Shown here: in pieces, positions 1 through 7,430 of the stretch
How positions within the stretch are numbered: the stretch's first letter is position 1
How the letters are laid out: every line of letters begins with the position of its first letter
DNA from: Solirubrobacter deserti
GTDB taxonomy: Bacteria; Actinomycetota; Thermoleophilia; Solirubrobacterales; Solirubrobacteraceae
Length of the DNA: 64,000 nt
Assembly: GCF_003344625.1 (NCBI RefSeq)
Contig: NZ_QPKJ02000001.1
Span: 1,178,001 to 1,242,000, forward strand
Reading direction: 5' to 3'
Translations under genes and position numbers: made by a program
The notes under the pieces: generated by a model
The model's input: only the letters and a program-made list of their open reading frames with translations
Told to the model about the DNA's origin: nothing
Database searches by the model: none

Positions 1-986
1 AAGCGAACGGCCTGCTGGAGCTCGCCGTCGCCGTCGATCTCGACGTCCGCGTGCTCCCAGAACGCGTCCAGGTACTCGCGCTGCTGGGCGGCGAGCGTGT
101 CCCAGCCCGTGCGCTTGGCGGAGGCCACGGCCGCGTCCACCTGGTCGCGCACGGACGGCAGCGAGCGCCGGCTCGACCACCCGTAGGCGAGGAACTTGGT
201 AAAGCGCAGGCTCTGGCCGGGCTGCAGCTCGGCGGTCAGCCACACGCGGCCGAGGTCCGGTGCCGCCTCGGCGCCGCACACGATCCCGTCGACCTTCTCG
301 AACACGTGGTCCATGCCCGCCGCCATCCGCAGCTTGCTCTTGTGCGTGCGGTGGACGAGCACGACCCGCAGGTCGTGGACCTCCTGCTCCTCGGCGTCGA
401 GCGGCGCCTCGAGCGCGGCCGCGGCGCGTGGGTCGCGGGTCTTGTGCGCGTTCGGCTCGTTGGCCACCAGCTCGGACTGGGCGACGATCCGCAGCGGCTC
501 GTCGTCGACCGCCTTGACCTCGTAGCGGATCGCGGCCACCGAGCGCTGGACGAACGAGACCAGGCGCGTCGAGTTGATCTCGATCTCGCGCCCGCTCGGC
601 GAACGCCAGCGCACGTGGCGCCTCAGGACCCCCTCACGCAGGTCCAGCGAGCGCGTGTGCGCGAGCAGCTCGCCGTAACGGATGTCGAACGGCTCGTCGT
701 CGACCAGCAGCCGGATCAGCTTGCCGTTGGTCGCGTTCACGACGGTCTGGCCGTCCTCCGGGTAGCCGTAGCCGGCCTCCGCGTACGGCAGGGGGCGCGT
801 CTCGTAGAAGCCGTTGAGGTAGGTGCCGGGCAGGCCGAACGGCTCGCCCTCGTCGAGGTTGCCGCGCAGGCCGATGTGGCCGTTGGAGAGCGCGAACACG
901 GACTCGGCCTGTGCGAGCACGTGCAGGTTCAGCCGTTCCTCGCTGACCGCCCACGGCTCGACGGTGAAGGCCGGGTGCGTGATCAA
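1..986 (-). CDS. Glycoside hydrolase family 65 disaccharide phosphorylase, N-terminal part (runs off the left edge)
   Basis: The product (328 codons visible, 3' end missing) matches the N-terminal super-beta-sandwich region of GH65 enzymes such as maltose, trehalose and kojibiose phosphorylases, which split a disaccharide with phosphate into beta-glucose-1-phosphate and glucose. Family-typical stretches are SVFALSNGHIGLRGN near residue 30 and DGELQQAVR at the cut edge. The catalytic barrel lies outside the window, so the substrate cannot be assigned. The start is taken as TTG at 986 because it overlaps the stop of the upstream mutase gene (TTGA) and no ATG or GTG gives the expected N-terminus. 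Its partner, the adjacent beta-phosphoglucomutase, would convert the released beta-glucose-1-phosphate. Confidence 0.88.
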   Translation of the reverse strand, partial: MITHPAFTVEPWAVSEERLNLHVLAQAESVFALSNGHIGLRGNLDEGEPFGLPGTYLNGFYETRPLPYAEAGYGYPEDGQTVVNATNGKLIRLLVDDEPFDIRYGELLAHTRSLDLREGVLRRHVRWRSPSGREIEINSTRLVSFVQRSVAAIRYEVKAVDDEPLRIVAQSELVANEPNAHKTRDPRAAAALEAPLDAEEQEVHDLRVVLVHRTHKSKLRMAAGMDHVFEKVDGIVCGAEAAPDLGRVWLTAELQPGQSLRFTKFLAYGWSSRRSLPSVRDQVDAAVASAKRTGWDTLAAQQREYLDAFWEHADVEIDGDGELQQAVR

Positions 987-1657
987 AGGAGCTCTCCCAG
1001 GTCGTCCACGACCACGTCGGCGCCGCTGGCCTTGAGCGCCTCAGCCTGGTTCGCCCGGTTGACGCCGACCACGAACCCGAACCGGCCGGCCGCCCCGGCC
1101 TGGACGCCCGCGAGCGCGTCCTCGAACACGGCGGCGTGTGCGGGCTCGACACGCAGGCGGCGCGCGGCCTCCAGGAACGTGTCCGGCGCGGGCTTGCCCG
1201 GAAGGTTGAGCTCGCGCTTGACGACGCCGTCGACGCGCTCCTGCATGTAGCGATCCATGCCCGTGACCTTCAGGACCTCCTCGGCGTTCGCGCTCGAGCT
1301 CACGAGCGCGAGCTGGAGGTCGGCGGCCTTCGCGGCTTCGAGGTAGCGGCGGGAGCCCTCGTAGGCCTCCACCCCCTGCTCGCGGATCAGGCGCAGGACG
1401 AGGTCGTTCTTCACCGTGCCGATGCGCGTGATCTCGCTCTCGGGCGGGTGGACGTCACGCGAGGCCAGGAACGAGCGGATCCCGTCCTCGCGCGCTTTGC
1501 CGTCGACGTACAGGACGTAGTCCGTCGCGATGTCGAACGTGTAGCCCTCCTCCTCGAACGTCTGCTTCCACGCCTGGGCGTGGACGGCGGCGGTGTCCGT
1601 GAGGACGCCGTCGAGGTCGAACAGGAGGGCGGTGATGCGGTCGGGTAGGCCCAGCAC
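983..1657 (-). CDS. pgmB: HAD-family beta-phosphoglucomutase
   Basis: This is a 224-residue HAD hydrolase of the beta-phosphoglucomutase type. Motif I is FDLDGVLTDT (about residues 13-22, nucleophile and acid/base Asp pair), followed by AVHAQAWK of the cap domain. Motif II is LVSSSAN, the motif III lysine is in GKPAPDTF, and the acidic motif IV is FEDALAGVQAG. It interconverts beta-glucose-1-phosphate and glucose-6-phosphate, which fits its position directly before the GH65 phosphorylase gene. The start is GTG at 1657, 18 bp after the RpiR stop. The three genes form one minus-strand operon. Confidence 0.9.
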   Translation of the reverse strand: MLGLPDRITALLFDLDGVLTDTAAVHAQAWKQTFEEEGYTFDIATDYVLYVDGKAREDGIRSFLASRDVHPPESEITRIGTVKNDLVLRLIREQGVEAYEGSRRYLEAAKAADLQLALVSSSANAEEVLKVTGMDRYMQERVDGVVKRELNLPGKPAPDTFLEAARRLRVEPAHAAVFEDALAGVQAGAAGRFGFVVGVNRANQAEALKASGADVVVDDLGELL

Positions 1658-1675
1658 GGGCGGAGCGTACCCGCC

Positions 1676-2539
1676 CTACTTCAGACGGAACGCGCGAATG
1701 CGGTCGTCGTACTGCGCGCTGTCTCGCGCGTAGAGGCCGTAGGCGAGCGCCTGCAGGATGCTCAGCAGGCCGGTGTGGCTGCGGACGAAGGCCGGCGAGT
1801 TGCTCGAGTAGTAGAGCGTGCGCTCCGACAGCTTGGCGACGTCGGAGAGCGTCGCATCGACGATCGCGAGCGTGGCCGCGCGGCGGTGGCGGGCGATCTT
1901 CATCGCGCGCAGGACCAGCGGGTGCGGGCGGCCGGCGGACAGGCCGATAACGAGCGTGCGCTCGTCGATGCGGCCGAGCCGGGACAGCGCTTCCTGGCTC
2001 GGGCTCGCGGCGATCTCCGCGCGGACGTCGAGCAGCATCAGCAGGTGGCGCAGGTAGGAGGCGAAGAACGCCATCTGGTCCGTGCCGGCGATCAGGATCT
2101 TCTCGGCGTTGGCGATCGCCTCGATCGCGCCGTCGACCTCGGAGCGGCTCACGCGCCGGGCCGTGTCCTCGACGTTGACGTGATCGGCGGCGATGGCCTG
2201 CTCGAACGGCGACTGGTCGAGGCTGAACAGCGGCGCGCTCGGCTCGGGCGCCGCGGTGGTCCGGTGGTGGTGGCGGTACTCCTCCCGGGCCGCCTCCTGC
2301 AGCTCCGGGAAGCCCTCGAAGCCGAGCGCCTGGCTGAAGCGCACGACGGTCGAGCTCGACGTGTTGGCCCGCCGGGCCAGTTCCTCGGCGGTGTGGAAGG
2401 CAACTTCGTCGAGGTGATCGACGACGTACTGGGCCACGTCCTTCTGCGAGCGCGAGAACTCCTCGAAGCGCGCGGAGATGTACGTGGAAAGCGTTTGGTG
2501 GCCGCGGGCGGCCGGGGGCATCGTGGCGGTCCTCGGCAT
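1676..2539 (-). CDS. RpiR/MurR-family transcriptional regulator (HTH + SIS)
   Basis: The 287-residue protein has an RpiR-type N-terminal helix-turn-helix (about residues 15-85, with FHTAEELARRANTSSSTVVR) and a C-terminal SIS sugar-phosphate-binding domain (about 120-260, with ILIAGTDQMAFFASYL). It is first in the operon with pgmB and the GH65 gene, so it probably senses a sugar phosphate and controls that operon and itself. ATG at 2539 is chosen because upstream codons show no family similarity; ATG at 2521 is possible. An AGGAGG on the minus strand lies about 30 nt upstream, too far for this start, so the 5' end is not settled. Confidence 0.85.
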   Translation of the reverse strand: MPRTATMPPAARGHQTLSTYISARFEEFSRSQKDVAQYVVDHLDEVAFHTAEELARRANTSSSTVVRFSQALGFEGFPELQEAAREEYRHHHRTTAAPEPSAPLFSLDQSPFEQAIAADHVNVEDTARRVSRSEVDGAIEAIANAEKILIAGTDQMAFFASYLRHLLMLLDVRAEIAASPSQEALSRLGRIDERTLVIGLSAGRPHPLVLRAMKIARHRRAATLAIVDATLSDVAKLSERTLYYSSNSPAFVRSHTGLLSILQALAYGLYARDSAQYDDRIRAFRLK

Positions 2540-2545
2540 GGCGAG

Positions 2546-2564
2546 GCGATCTTTCGACGATCGC
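2546..2564. promoter_or_regulatory. Inverted repeat upstream of the RpiR gene, candidate operator
   Basis: GCGATC (2546-2551) and GATCGC (2559-2564) flank a 7-bp centre, 7 bp before the RpiR start and 22 bp before rfbC on the other strand. The position in a short divergent intergenic region fits autoregulation. Assignment to RpiR is inference. Confidence 0.35.
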
Positions 2565-2585
2565 TCCCTAACCTCCTGCCATCTA

Positions 2586-3140
2586 ATGCAACGGCTTGAG
2601 ACTCGACTCGACGGACTGGTGCTGCTGGCGCCGCAGGTGCACGGAGACGAACGCGGATTCTTCATTGAGACGTTTCGCGCGGACGTCGCCCGCGATCACG
2701 GCGTCCCCACGGAGTTCGTGCAGGACAACCACTCGCGCTCCCGCCAGGGGACGTTGCGCGGCATCCATTTCCAGACCCATCCGGGCCAGGGCAAGTTGGT
2801 GCGGGTCGCCCGCGGCCGCGTGTTCGACGTCGTGGTCGACCTGCGCCGCGGGTCGCCGACGTTCGGCCAGTGGGAAGGTGTCGAGCTCGACGATGTCTCC
2901 GGCGCGATGCTGTACATCCCGGTCGGTTTCGGGCACGGGTTCCTGGTGCTCAGCGAGGTCGCGGACTTCGTCTACAAGTGCACCAACTACTACGACCCCG
3001 CCACCGAGGCCGGGATCAAGTTCAACGACCCGGACGTGGGGATCGAGTGGCCGAGCGCGGTCGAGCTCTTGTACTCGGAGCGCGACGCTTCGGCACCTAC
3101 GCTGGCCGAGGTCGCTGACTCGCTGCCGTTCACGGTGTGA
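2586..3140 (+). CDS. rfbC: dTDP-4-dehydrorhamnose 3,5-epimerase
   Basis: This 184-residue cupin-fold protein matches RmlC/RfbC, which epimerises dTDP-4-keto-6-deoxyglucose at C3 and C5 in dTDP-rhamnose synthesis. Signature elements are DERGFFIETF, FVQDNHS, the catalytic His in LRGIHFQ, Lys in GKLVRV, Asp in FDVVVDLR, and the tyrosine region VYKCTNYYDP. Length is normal for the family. ATG at 2586 starts exactly where homology begins, and no clear ribosome-binding site precedes it. The other rml genes are not in the window. The last codons overlap the gluQ start (GTGA), so the two are probably co-translated. Confidence 0.93.
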   Translation: MQRLETRLDGLVLLAPQVHGDERGFFIETFRADVARDHGVPTEFVQDNHSRSRQGTLRGIHFQTHPGQGKLVRVARGRVFDVVVDLRRGSPTFGQWEGVELDDVSGAMLYIPVGFGHGFLVLSEVADFVYKCTNYYDPATEAGIKFNDPDVGIEWPSAVELLYSERDASAPTLAEVADSLPFTV

Positions 3141-3988
3141 AAGGGCGCTTCGCACCGTCGCCCACGGGGGTCCTGCACCTCGGGAACCTGCGCACCGCGT
3201 TGCTGGCGTGGCTGTTCGCCCGCTCGGCCGGCTCGGAATTCCTGGTGCGGGTGGAGGACCTCGACGTCGGTCGGGTGCGGCCGGGGTTCGCGGAGCGCCA
3301 GCTGAGTGACCTGGCCGCTCTGGGGCTGGACTGGGACGGTGAGGTGGTGTCGCAGTCGGCGCGTGGCGACTTGTATTCGGCGGCGTTGTCGGCGCTGCCC
3401 GTGTACGAGTGCTTCTGCACGCGGGCGGAGATCGCTTCGGCCGCATCAGCCGCGCACGGGCCGGTCGGGGCGTACCCCGGGACGTGTCGCGGATTGAGCG
3501 CGGCGGAGCGTTCCGCGCGGCGGGCGGAACGGGCGCCGGCGCTGCGGGTAGACGCAGGCGGCGTCGAGGTCGCGTTCGTCGATCGCGTTCTGGGGGCGCA
3601 GACCGGGTTCGTGGACGACTTCGTCGTGCGGCGCAACGACGGGGCGTTCGCCTACAACCTCGCGGTCGTCGTGGACGATGCGGCGCAGGGCGTCGAGGAG
3701 GTCGTGCGGGGCGCCGACCTGGTCGACTCGACGCCGCGGCAGATCTGGCTCGGGCGGGCGTTGGGCTGTCCGGAGCTCTCGTATGCGCACGTGCCGCTGG
3801 TGTTGGGGCCGGATGGGCGGCGACTCGCCAAGCGGCATGGGGACGTGACGCTGCGGGAGGTGGCGCCGTCCGCGGCTCTGGCCTGGATGGGCGCGTCGTT
3901 GGGGCTAGCGGGGTCTTCTCCGTCTGAGATGCTGGCCGGGTTCGATCCGGCCGCGGTCTCCCGCGAGCCGACCGTCTACGCGGGATGA
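3137..3988 (+). CDS. gluQ: Glutamyl-Q tRNA(Asp) synthetase
   Basis: The 283-residue class I synthetase-like protein resembles GluRS catalytic domains but lacks the anticodon-binding domain, as in GluQ-RS/YadB, which attaches glutamate to queuosine of tRNA(Asp). It starts with GRFAPSPTGVLHLGNLR (HIGH-like HLGN). It has a zinc-site pattern with YECFC followed by AYPGTCRG, and a KMSKS-like LAKRHGD near residue 235. GTG at 3137 overlaps the rfbC stop by 4 nt. A truncated glutamate-tRNA ligase is the alternative, but length and zinc motif favour GluQ-RS. A hairpin at 4060-4108 probably ends the transcript. Confidence 0.88.
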   Translation: MKGRFAPSPTGVLHLGNLRTALLAWLFARSAGSEFLVRVEDLDVGRVRPGFAERQLSDLAALGLDWDGEVVSQSARGDLYSAALSALPVYECFCTRAEIASAASAAHGPVGAYPGTCRGLSAAERSARRAERAPALRVDAGGVEVAFVDRVLGAQTGFVDDFVVRRNDGAFAYNLAVVVDDAAQGVEEVVRGADLVDSTPRQIWLGRALGCPELSYAHVPLVLGPDGRRLAKRHGDVTLREVAPSAALAWMGASLGLAGSSPSEMLAGFDPAAVSREPTVYAG

Positions 3989-4059
3989 ACGACAGCATCG
4001 AGGGAGTGGGTGCGCCGGCCCCGCGGCGAGGATGCGAGGAAACGATCACGCTCCGCGGA

Positions 4060-4108
4060 GGGGTGCGGTCGGAAACTTGCGCTCAGCGATAGCGAGCGAC
4101 CGCACCCC
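4060..4108 (+). terminator. Strong hairpin downstream of gluQ
   Basis: GGGGTGCGGTCG (4060-4071) is perfectly complementary to CGACCGCACCCC (4097-4108), a 12-bp stem with a 25-nt loop, followed by CTTTGTT. It lies 71 bp after the gluQ stop. The rest of the 313-bp gene-free stretch (3989-4301) holds a weaker hairpin near 4138-4168 and a TAGACT box at 4287-4292, 9 nt before the next start, which could be the -10 box of a leaderless transcript. Confidence 0.6.
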
Positions 4109-4301
4109 CTTTGTTCGGAGCGCGGTCGTGATGGAAGATGATCGGTTGGCGCCCGTAGCGCGCCGATCGACCGCGAACGTGCATCCATCCGCCGCGCGGA
4201 CGGGACCCTCCCCCATCGGTGCCCGCCGTCGGAGCGGACCGGGCCCGAGCGCGGCGCGTGCTGCACACCGCGCCCCACCCGCCGCATAGACTCGCACCAC
4301 C

Positions 4302-7300
4302 ATGGTCGGCCGCACGGAAGAGCAGGCCCGCCTCACCGCCCTGATCGACGCCGCTCGCTCGGGTCGCAGCGGCGCGCTGCTCCTGCACGGCCCACCGGGC
4401 ATCGGCAAGACGGAGCTGCTGCGCTTCGCGGTGGACCAGGCCGACGGGTTCACGCTGCTGCGAGCGCGCGGGATGGAGTCCGAGTCCGGCATCCCGTACG
4501 CCGGTCTCGCCGAGCTGGTCGGACCGCTGCTGGGGTTCGTCGACGAGCTCCCGGAGGTGCAGGCCGCCGCCCTGCGCTCCGCGCTGGCGCTGGGCCCGGC
4601 CGCCGCCACGGATCGCTTCACCGTGCCCGCCGCGCTGCTGTCCCTGCTGGCGCGCGCCGCCGACGACGGACCCGTGTTGTGCGTGGTCGACGACGCCCAG
4701 TGGCTGGACGAGCCGAGCCTCGAGGCGTTCCTGTTCGCCGGCCGCCGCCTGGTCGCGGAGGGCGTGGCGATGCTCGCCGCCGCGCGCGGCCGTGTGGAGG
4801 TTCCGTGGATGGAGCGACTCGCCGTCTCGCCGCTGGCGGACGACGACGCCCGCGCGCTGTTGGACGCCTCGATCGCGCCGAGCGTCGCCGACCGGCTGGT
4901 GGCCACCGCGGCCGGGAACCCGCTCGCCCTGCTGGAGATCCCGGCGCTGCTGACCGCATCACAGCTGGCCGGCCGCGAGCCCTTGGCGGACCCACTCCCG
5001 CCAGGGACGGGCGTCGAGCGCGCGTTCGCCGTGGCCTTGGCCGCGCTGCCGCAAGAGACCCGATCGGCGCTGCTCGTCGCGGCGGCGGCGAGCACGCGCC
5101 GCCTCGACGTGCTCGCGCGGGCGCTCGCGACCACCGCGGGCTCACCGCCCGCCGCATCGCCGCCCGCCTCCGCGAGTTCGCCGACCGCCACCGCGAGTTC
5201 GCCGCCCGCCGCCGCGGCATCCCCGCCGGCCGCCGCATCCCCGCCCGCCGCCGCATCCCCGCCCGCCACCGCGGGCACGTCGCCCGCCACCGCGGCATCC
5301 CCGCCCGCCGCCACGAGTTCGCCGCCCGCCACCGTCGCATCCCCGCCGGCCGCCGCGTCCCCGCCCGCCGCCGTATCGCCGCCCGCCACCGCGGGCTCGT
5401 CGCCCGCGGCCGCGCTGGCCTCACTCGGCCCCGCCGAGGCCGCCGGCATCGTCGTCCTGGGCGGCGGCGAGCTCGAGTTCCGTCATCCCCTGATGCGGTC
5501 GACCGTCTATCACTCGGCCACGCCGGTCGAGCGGCGGGCGGCGCACGCGGCGCTGGCCGAGGCGGTCGACGGCGCCGAGCGGGCGTGGCATCTCGCGGCC
5601 TGCGCGGTTGCTCCCGACGAGGAGGTGGCGGCCGCGCTCGAGGCCGCGGCGCTCGAGGCGCGCGGGCGCGGCGCGCACGCCACCGCCGCGCGGGATCTCC
5701 AACGGGCGGCACAGCTCACGCCGGAGGCCGCATCGCGCGCGCGGCGGCTGCTCGCGGCGGCCGACGACGCGGTCCGGTCCGGCGAGGCCGACGCGGCGAG
5801 CGCCCTCCTGGACTCGATCGAGTCGGACGACGATCCGCTGCTCGTCGCGGACGTCGAGCGGTTGCGGGGGCACGTGGAGATGCGGCGCGGGTCGCCGGTC
5901 GACGCGAACGAGCGGCTCGTGGCCGAGGCGGACCGGGTCCGCGGGCGCGATCCGCGGCGAGCGGCGGCGATGTTCCTGGAGGCTTCGGTCGCGCACCTGA
6001 TGACCGGTGATCCCGGCGCGCTGGTGGCCGCCGCCGAGAAGGCGCGGTCTTTGTCGGCGGGCACCGAGCCGGCGGTCGAGCTGCTCGCGACGGCGGTGAT
6101 CGGGGAGGCGCAGATCGCGCTCGGGGAGGTCGAGCAGGGCGTGGCGGAGCTGCGCGCGTGCGAGCCGTACCTGATGGAAGCCGACCCGCTCGGGATGGTC
6201 GAGATCGTCGGCATGGCCGGGCACGCGTGGACGTGGGTCGAGGACTGGGAACGCGCGACGCGCACGCTGCAGCGGATCGTCCGCGCGGCGCGGGCCGCGA
6301 GCGCCGTGTCCGCGCTCATCCACCCACTGGCCGCGCAGGCGCATTTGGACCTGCGGCGCGGACGCTGGGCGGCGGCGCTCGCGGGCGCTTCGGAGGCGGT
6401 CGAGCTGGCCGAGGAGGCCGGGCAGCTGGCGCTCCTCCCCCACGCGCTGGCGGCGCTCACGCTCGTCGAGGCCGGGCTCGGCCACGAGGCCGACTGCCGC
6501 GCACACGCCGAGCAGGGCCTCGAGCGCTCCGAGGACCCCTACCTGCACGCCGCCCTCGGCCAGCTGGAGCTGGCCCTCGGCCGCATCCCGGAGGCGATCG
6601 AGGCGCTGGAGACGGGCGAGCGCCAGATGATCCGGCGCGGGCTCGCGTCCTCGGTCGTCATGCTGCGGCCGGACCTGATCGAGGCGTACGTCCGCGCCGG
6701 CCGGCGCGAGGAGGCCGAGGCCGCTCTCGCACGCCTCGAGGCCGACACCGCCGAGGGCCGCGCGGCCCGGCGCGCCGCCGCCGTGGAGGCCGCGACCAAC
6801 GTGCGCCCACTGCGCGCCGACTCGCTCGCGGCGCTGCCGGTAATCGGCGTCGGCCCGCGCTGGGTGCGCGCCGCGGCCGAGCGCTGCCGCGGCCTCCTCG
6901 CGCCCGACGACGATTTCCGCGCCGTGTTCGAAGGCGCGCTGCAGCACCACGCGGACCTGCCGATGCCGTTCGAGACGGCGCGCACGCAGCTCGCGCTCGG
7001 CGAACGCCTGCGCCGCGCCAAGCAGCGCGCGGAGGCGCGCGAACCGCTTCAACAGGCGCTCGACGAGTTCGAGCGCCTCGGCGCGAAGCCGTGGGCCGAA
7101 CGCGCCCGCACCGAGCTGCGCGCGACCGGCGGCCCCGCGGGAGGCCGGCGGGCGCCCGCGGCCGCCGACCAGCTCACGCCGCACGAGCTCCAGATCGCCG
7201 TGCTCGTCTCCCAGGGCATGACCAACCGCGAGGCGGCCGCGGCGCTCTTCCTGTCACCGAAGACGATCGAGTACCACCTCGGCCAGATCTACCGCAAGCT

Positions 7301-7397
7301 CGACGTCCGCGGCCGCGCCCAGCTCGCCCGCCTGATGGCGATGGAGCTCCCCGAGGGCGAACGCGACCCCGCGGTGCTCGCCGACGCCCTTTCCTAA
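4302..7397 (+). CDS. Large ATP-binding LuxR-family (LAL-type) transcriptional regulator
   Basis: This 1031-residue protein has an N-terminal AAA/STAND ATPase with Walker A GPPGIGKT (residues 30-37) and Walker B near VVDDAQW. A central helical, TPR-like region follows, and a C-terminal LuxR helix-turn-helix lies at about residues 955-1015 (LTPHELQIAVLVSQGMTNRE, then SPKTIEYHLGQIYRKL). The architecture is that of MalT/LAL regulators. A Ser-Pro-Ala low-complexity linker (about residues 281-370), encoded by tandem DNA repeats, interrupts the ATPase-to-TPR transition. The start is ATG at 4302 with no ribosome-binding site but a TAGACT box 9 nt upstream, suggesting a leaderless message. Targets are unknown. 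Confidence 0.88.
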   Translation: MVGRTEEQARLTALIDAARSGRSGALLLHGPPGIGKTELLRFAVDQADGFTLLRARGMESESGIPYAGLAELVGPLLGFVDELPEVQAAALRSALALGPAAATDRFTVPAALLSLLARAADDGPVLCVVDDAQWLDEPSLEAFLFAGRRLVAEGVAMLAAARGRVEVPWMERLAVSPLADDDARALLDASIAPSVADRLVATAAGNPLALLEIPALLTASQLAGREPLADPLPPGTGVERAFAVALAALPQETRSALLVAAAASTRRLDVLARALATTAGSPPAASPPASASSPTATASSPPAAAASPPAAASPPAAASPPATAGTSPATAASPPAATSSPPATVASPPAAASPPAAVSPPATAGSSPAAALASLGPAEAAGIVVLGGGELEFRHPLMRSTVYHSATPVERRAAHAALAEAVDGAERAWHLAACAVAPDEEVAAALEAAALEARGRGAHATAARDLQRAAQLTPEAASRARRLLAAADDAVRSGEADAASALLDSIESDDDPLLVADVERLRGHVEMRRGSPVDANERLVAEADRVRGRDPRRAAAMFLEASVAHLMTGDPGALVAAAEKARSLSAGTEPAVELLATAVIGEAQIALGEVEQGVAELRACEPYLMEADPLGMVEIVGMAGHAWTWVEDWERATRTLQRIVRAARAASAVSALIHPLAAQAHLDLRRGRWAAALAGASEAVELAEEAGQLALLPHALAALTLVEAGLGHEADCRAHAEQGLERSEDPYLHAALGQLELALGRIPEAIEALETGERQMIRRGLASSVVMLRPDLIEAYVRAGRREEAEAALARLEADTAEGRAARRAAAVEAATNVRPLRADSLAALPVIGVGPRWVRAAAERCRGLLAPDDDFRAVFEGALQHHADLPMPFETARTQLALGERLRRAKQRAEAREPLQQALDEFERLGAKPWAERARTELRATGGPAGGRRAPAAADQLTPHELQIAVLVSQGMTNREAAAALFLSPKTIEYHLGQIYRKLDVRGRAQLARLMAMELPEGERDPAVLADALS
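5143..5410 (+). repeat. Coding minisatellite (Ser-Pro-Pro-Ala linker)
   Basis: About 270 bp of degenerate tandem copies of a roughly 15-24 bp unit (cores such as CCGCCCGCCGCCGCATC) encode repeated SPPAAA/SPPATA peptides inside the LuxR-family regulator. Repeat lengths are multiples of 3, so the frame stays open. The same DNA reads as long Arg-rich open frames in other phases, which I discount. Confidence 0.85.
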
Positions 7398-7422
7398 AGA
7401 GGGACTGTCCCTCTTTAGGAAA
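7390..7422. terminator. Perfect 16-bp palindrome between convergent genes
   Basis: TTTCCTAAAGAGGGAC (7390-7405), a single T, then its exact reverse complement (7407-7422). The regulator's TAA stop lies in the left arm, and the stop of the convergent decarboxylase gene is 9 bp beyond. The A/T-rich outer ends give a U-tract on either strand, so it can act as a bidirectional terminator. Confidence 0.75.
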
Positions 7423-7430
7423 ACCCTCGA

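Noticed and set aside
2484..2500. GTGGAAAGCGTTTGG as a LacI-type operator
   Set aside because: It lies inside the RpiR coding region near the start and lacks the second half-site.
5140..5420. Tandem repeats considered as a CRISPR array
   Set aside because: Units are degenerate, directly adjacent without unique spacers, and in frame inside a protein.
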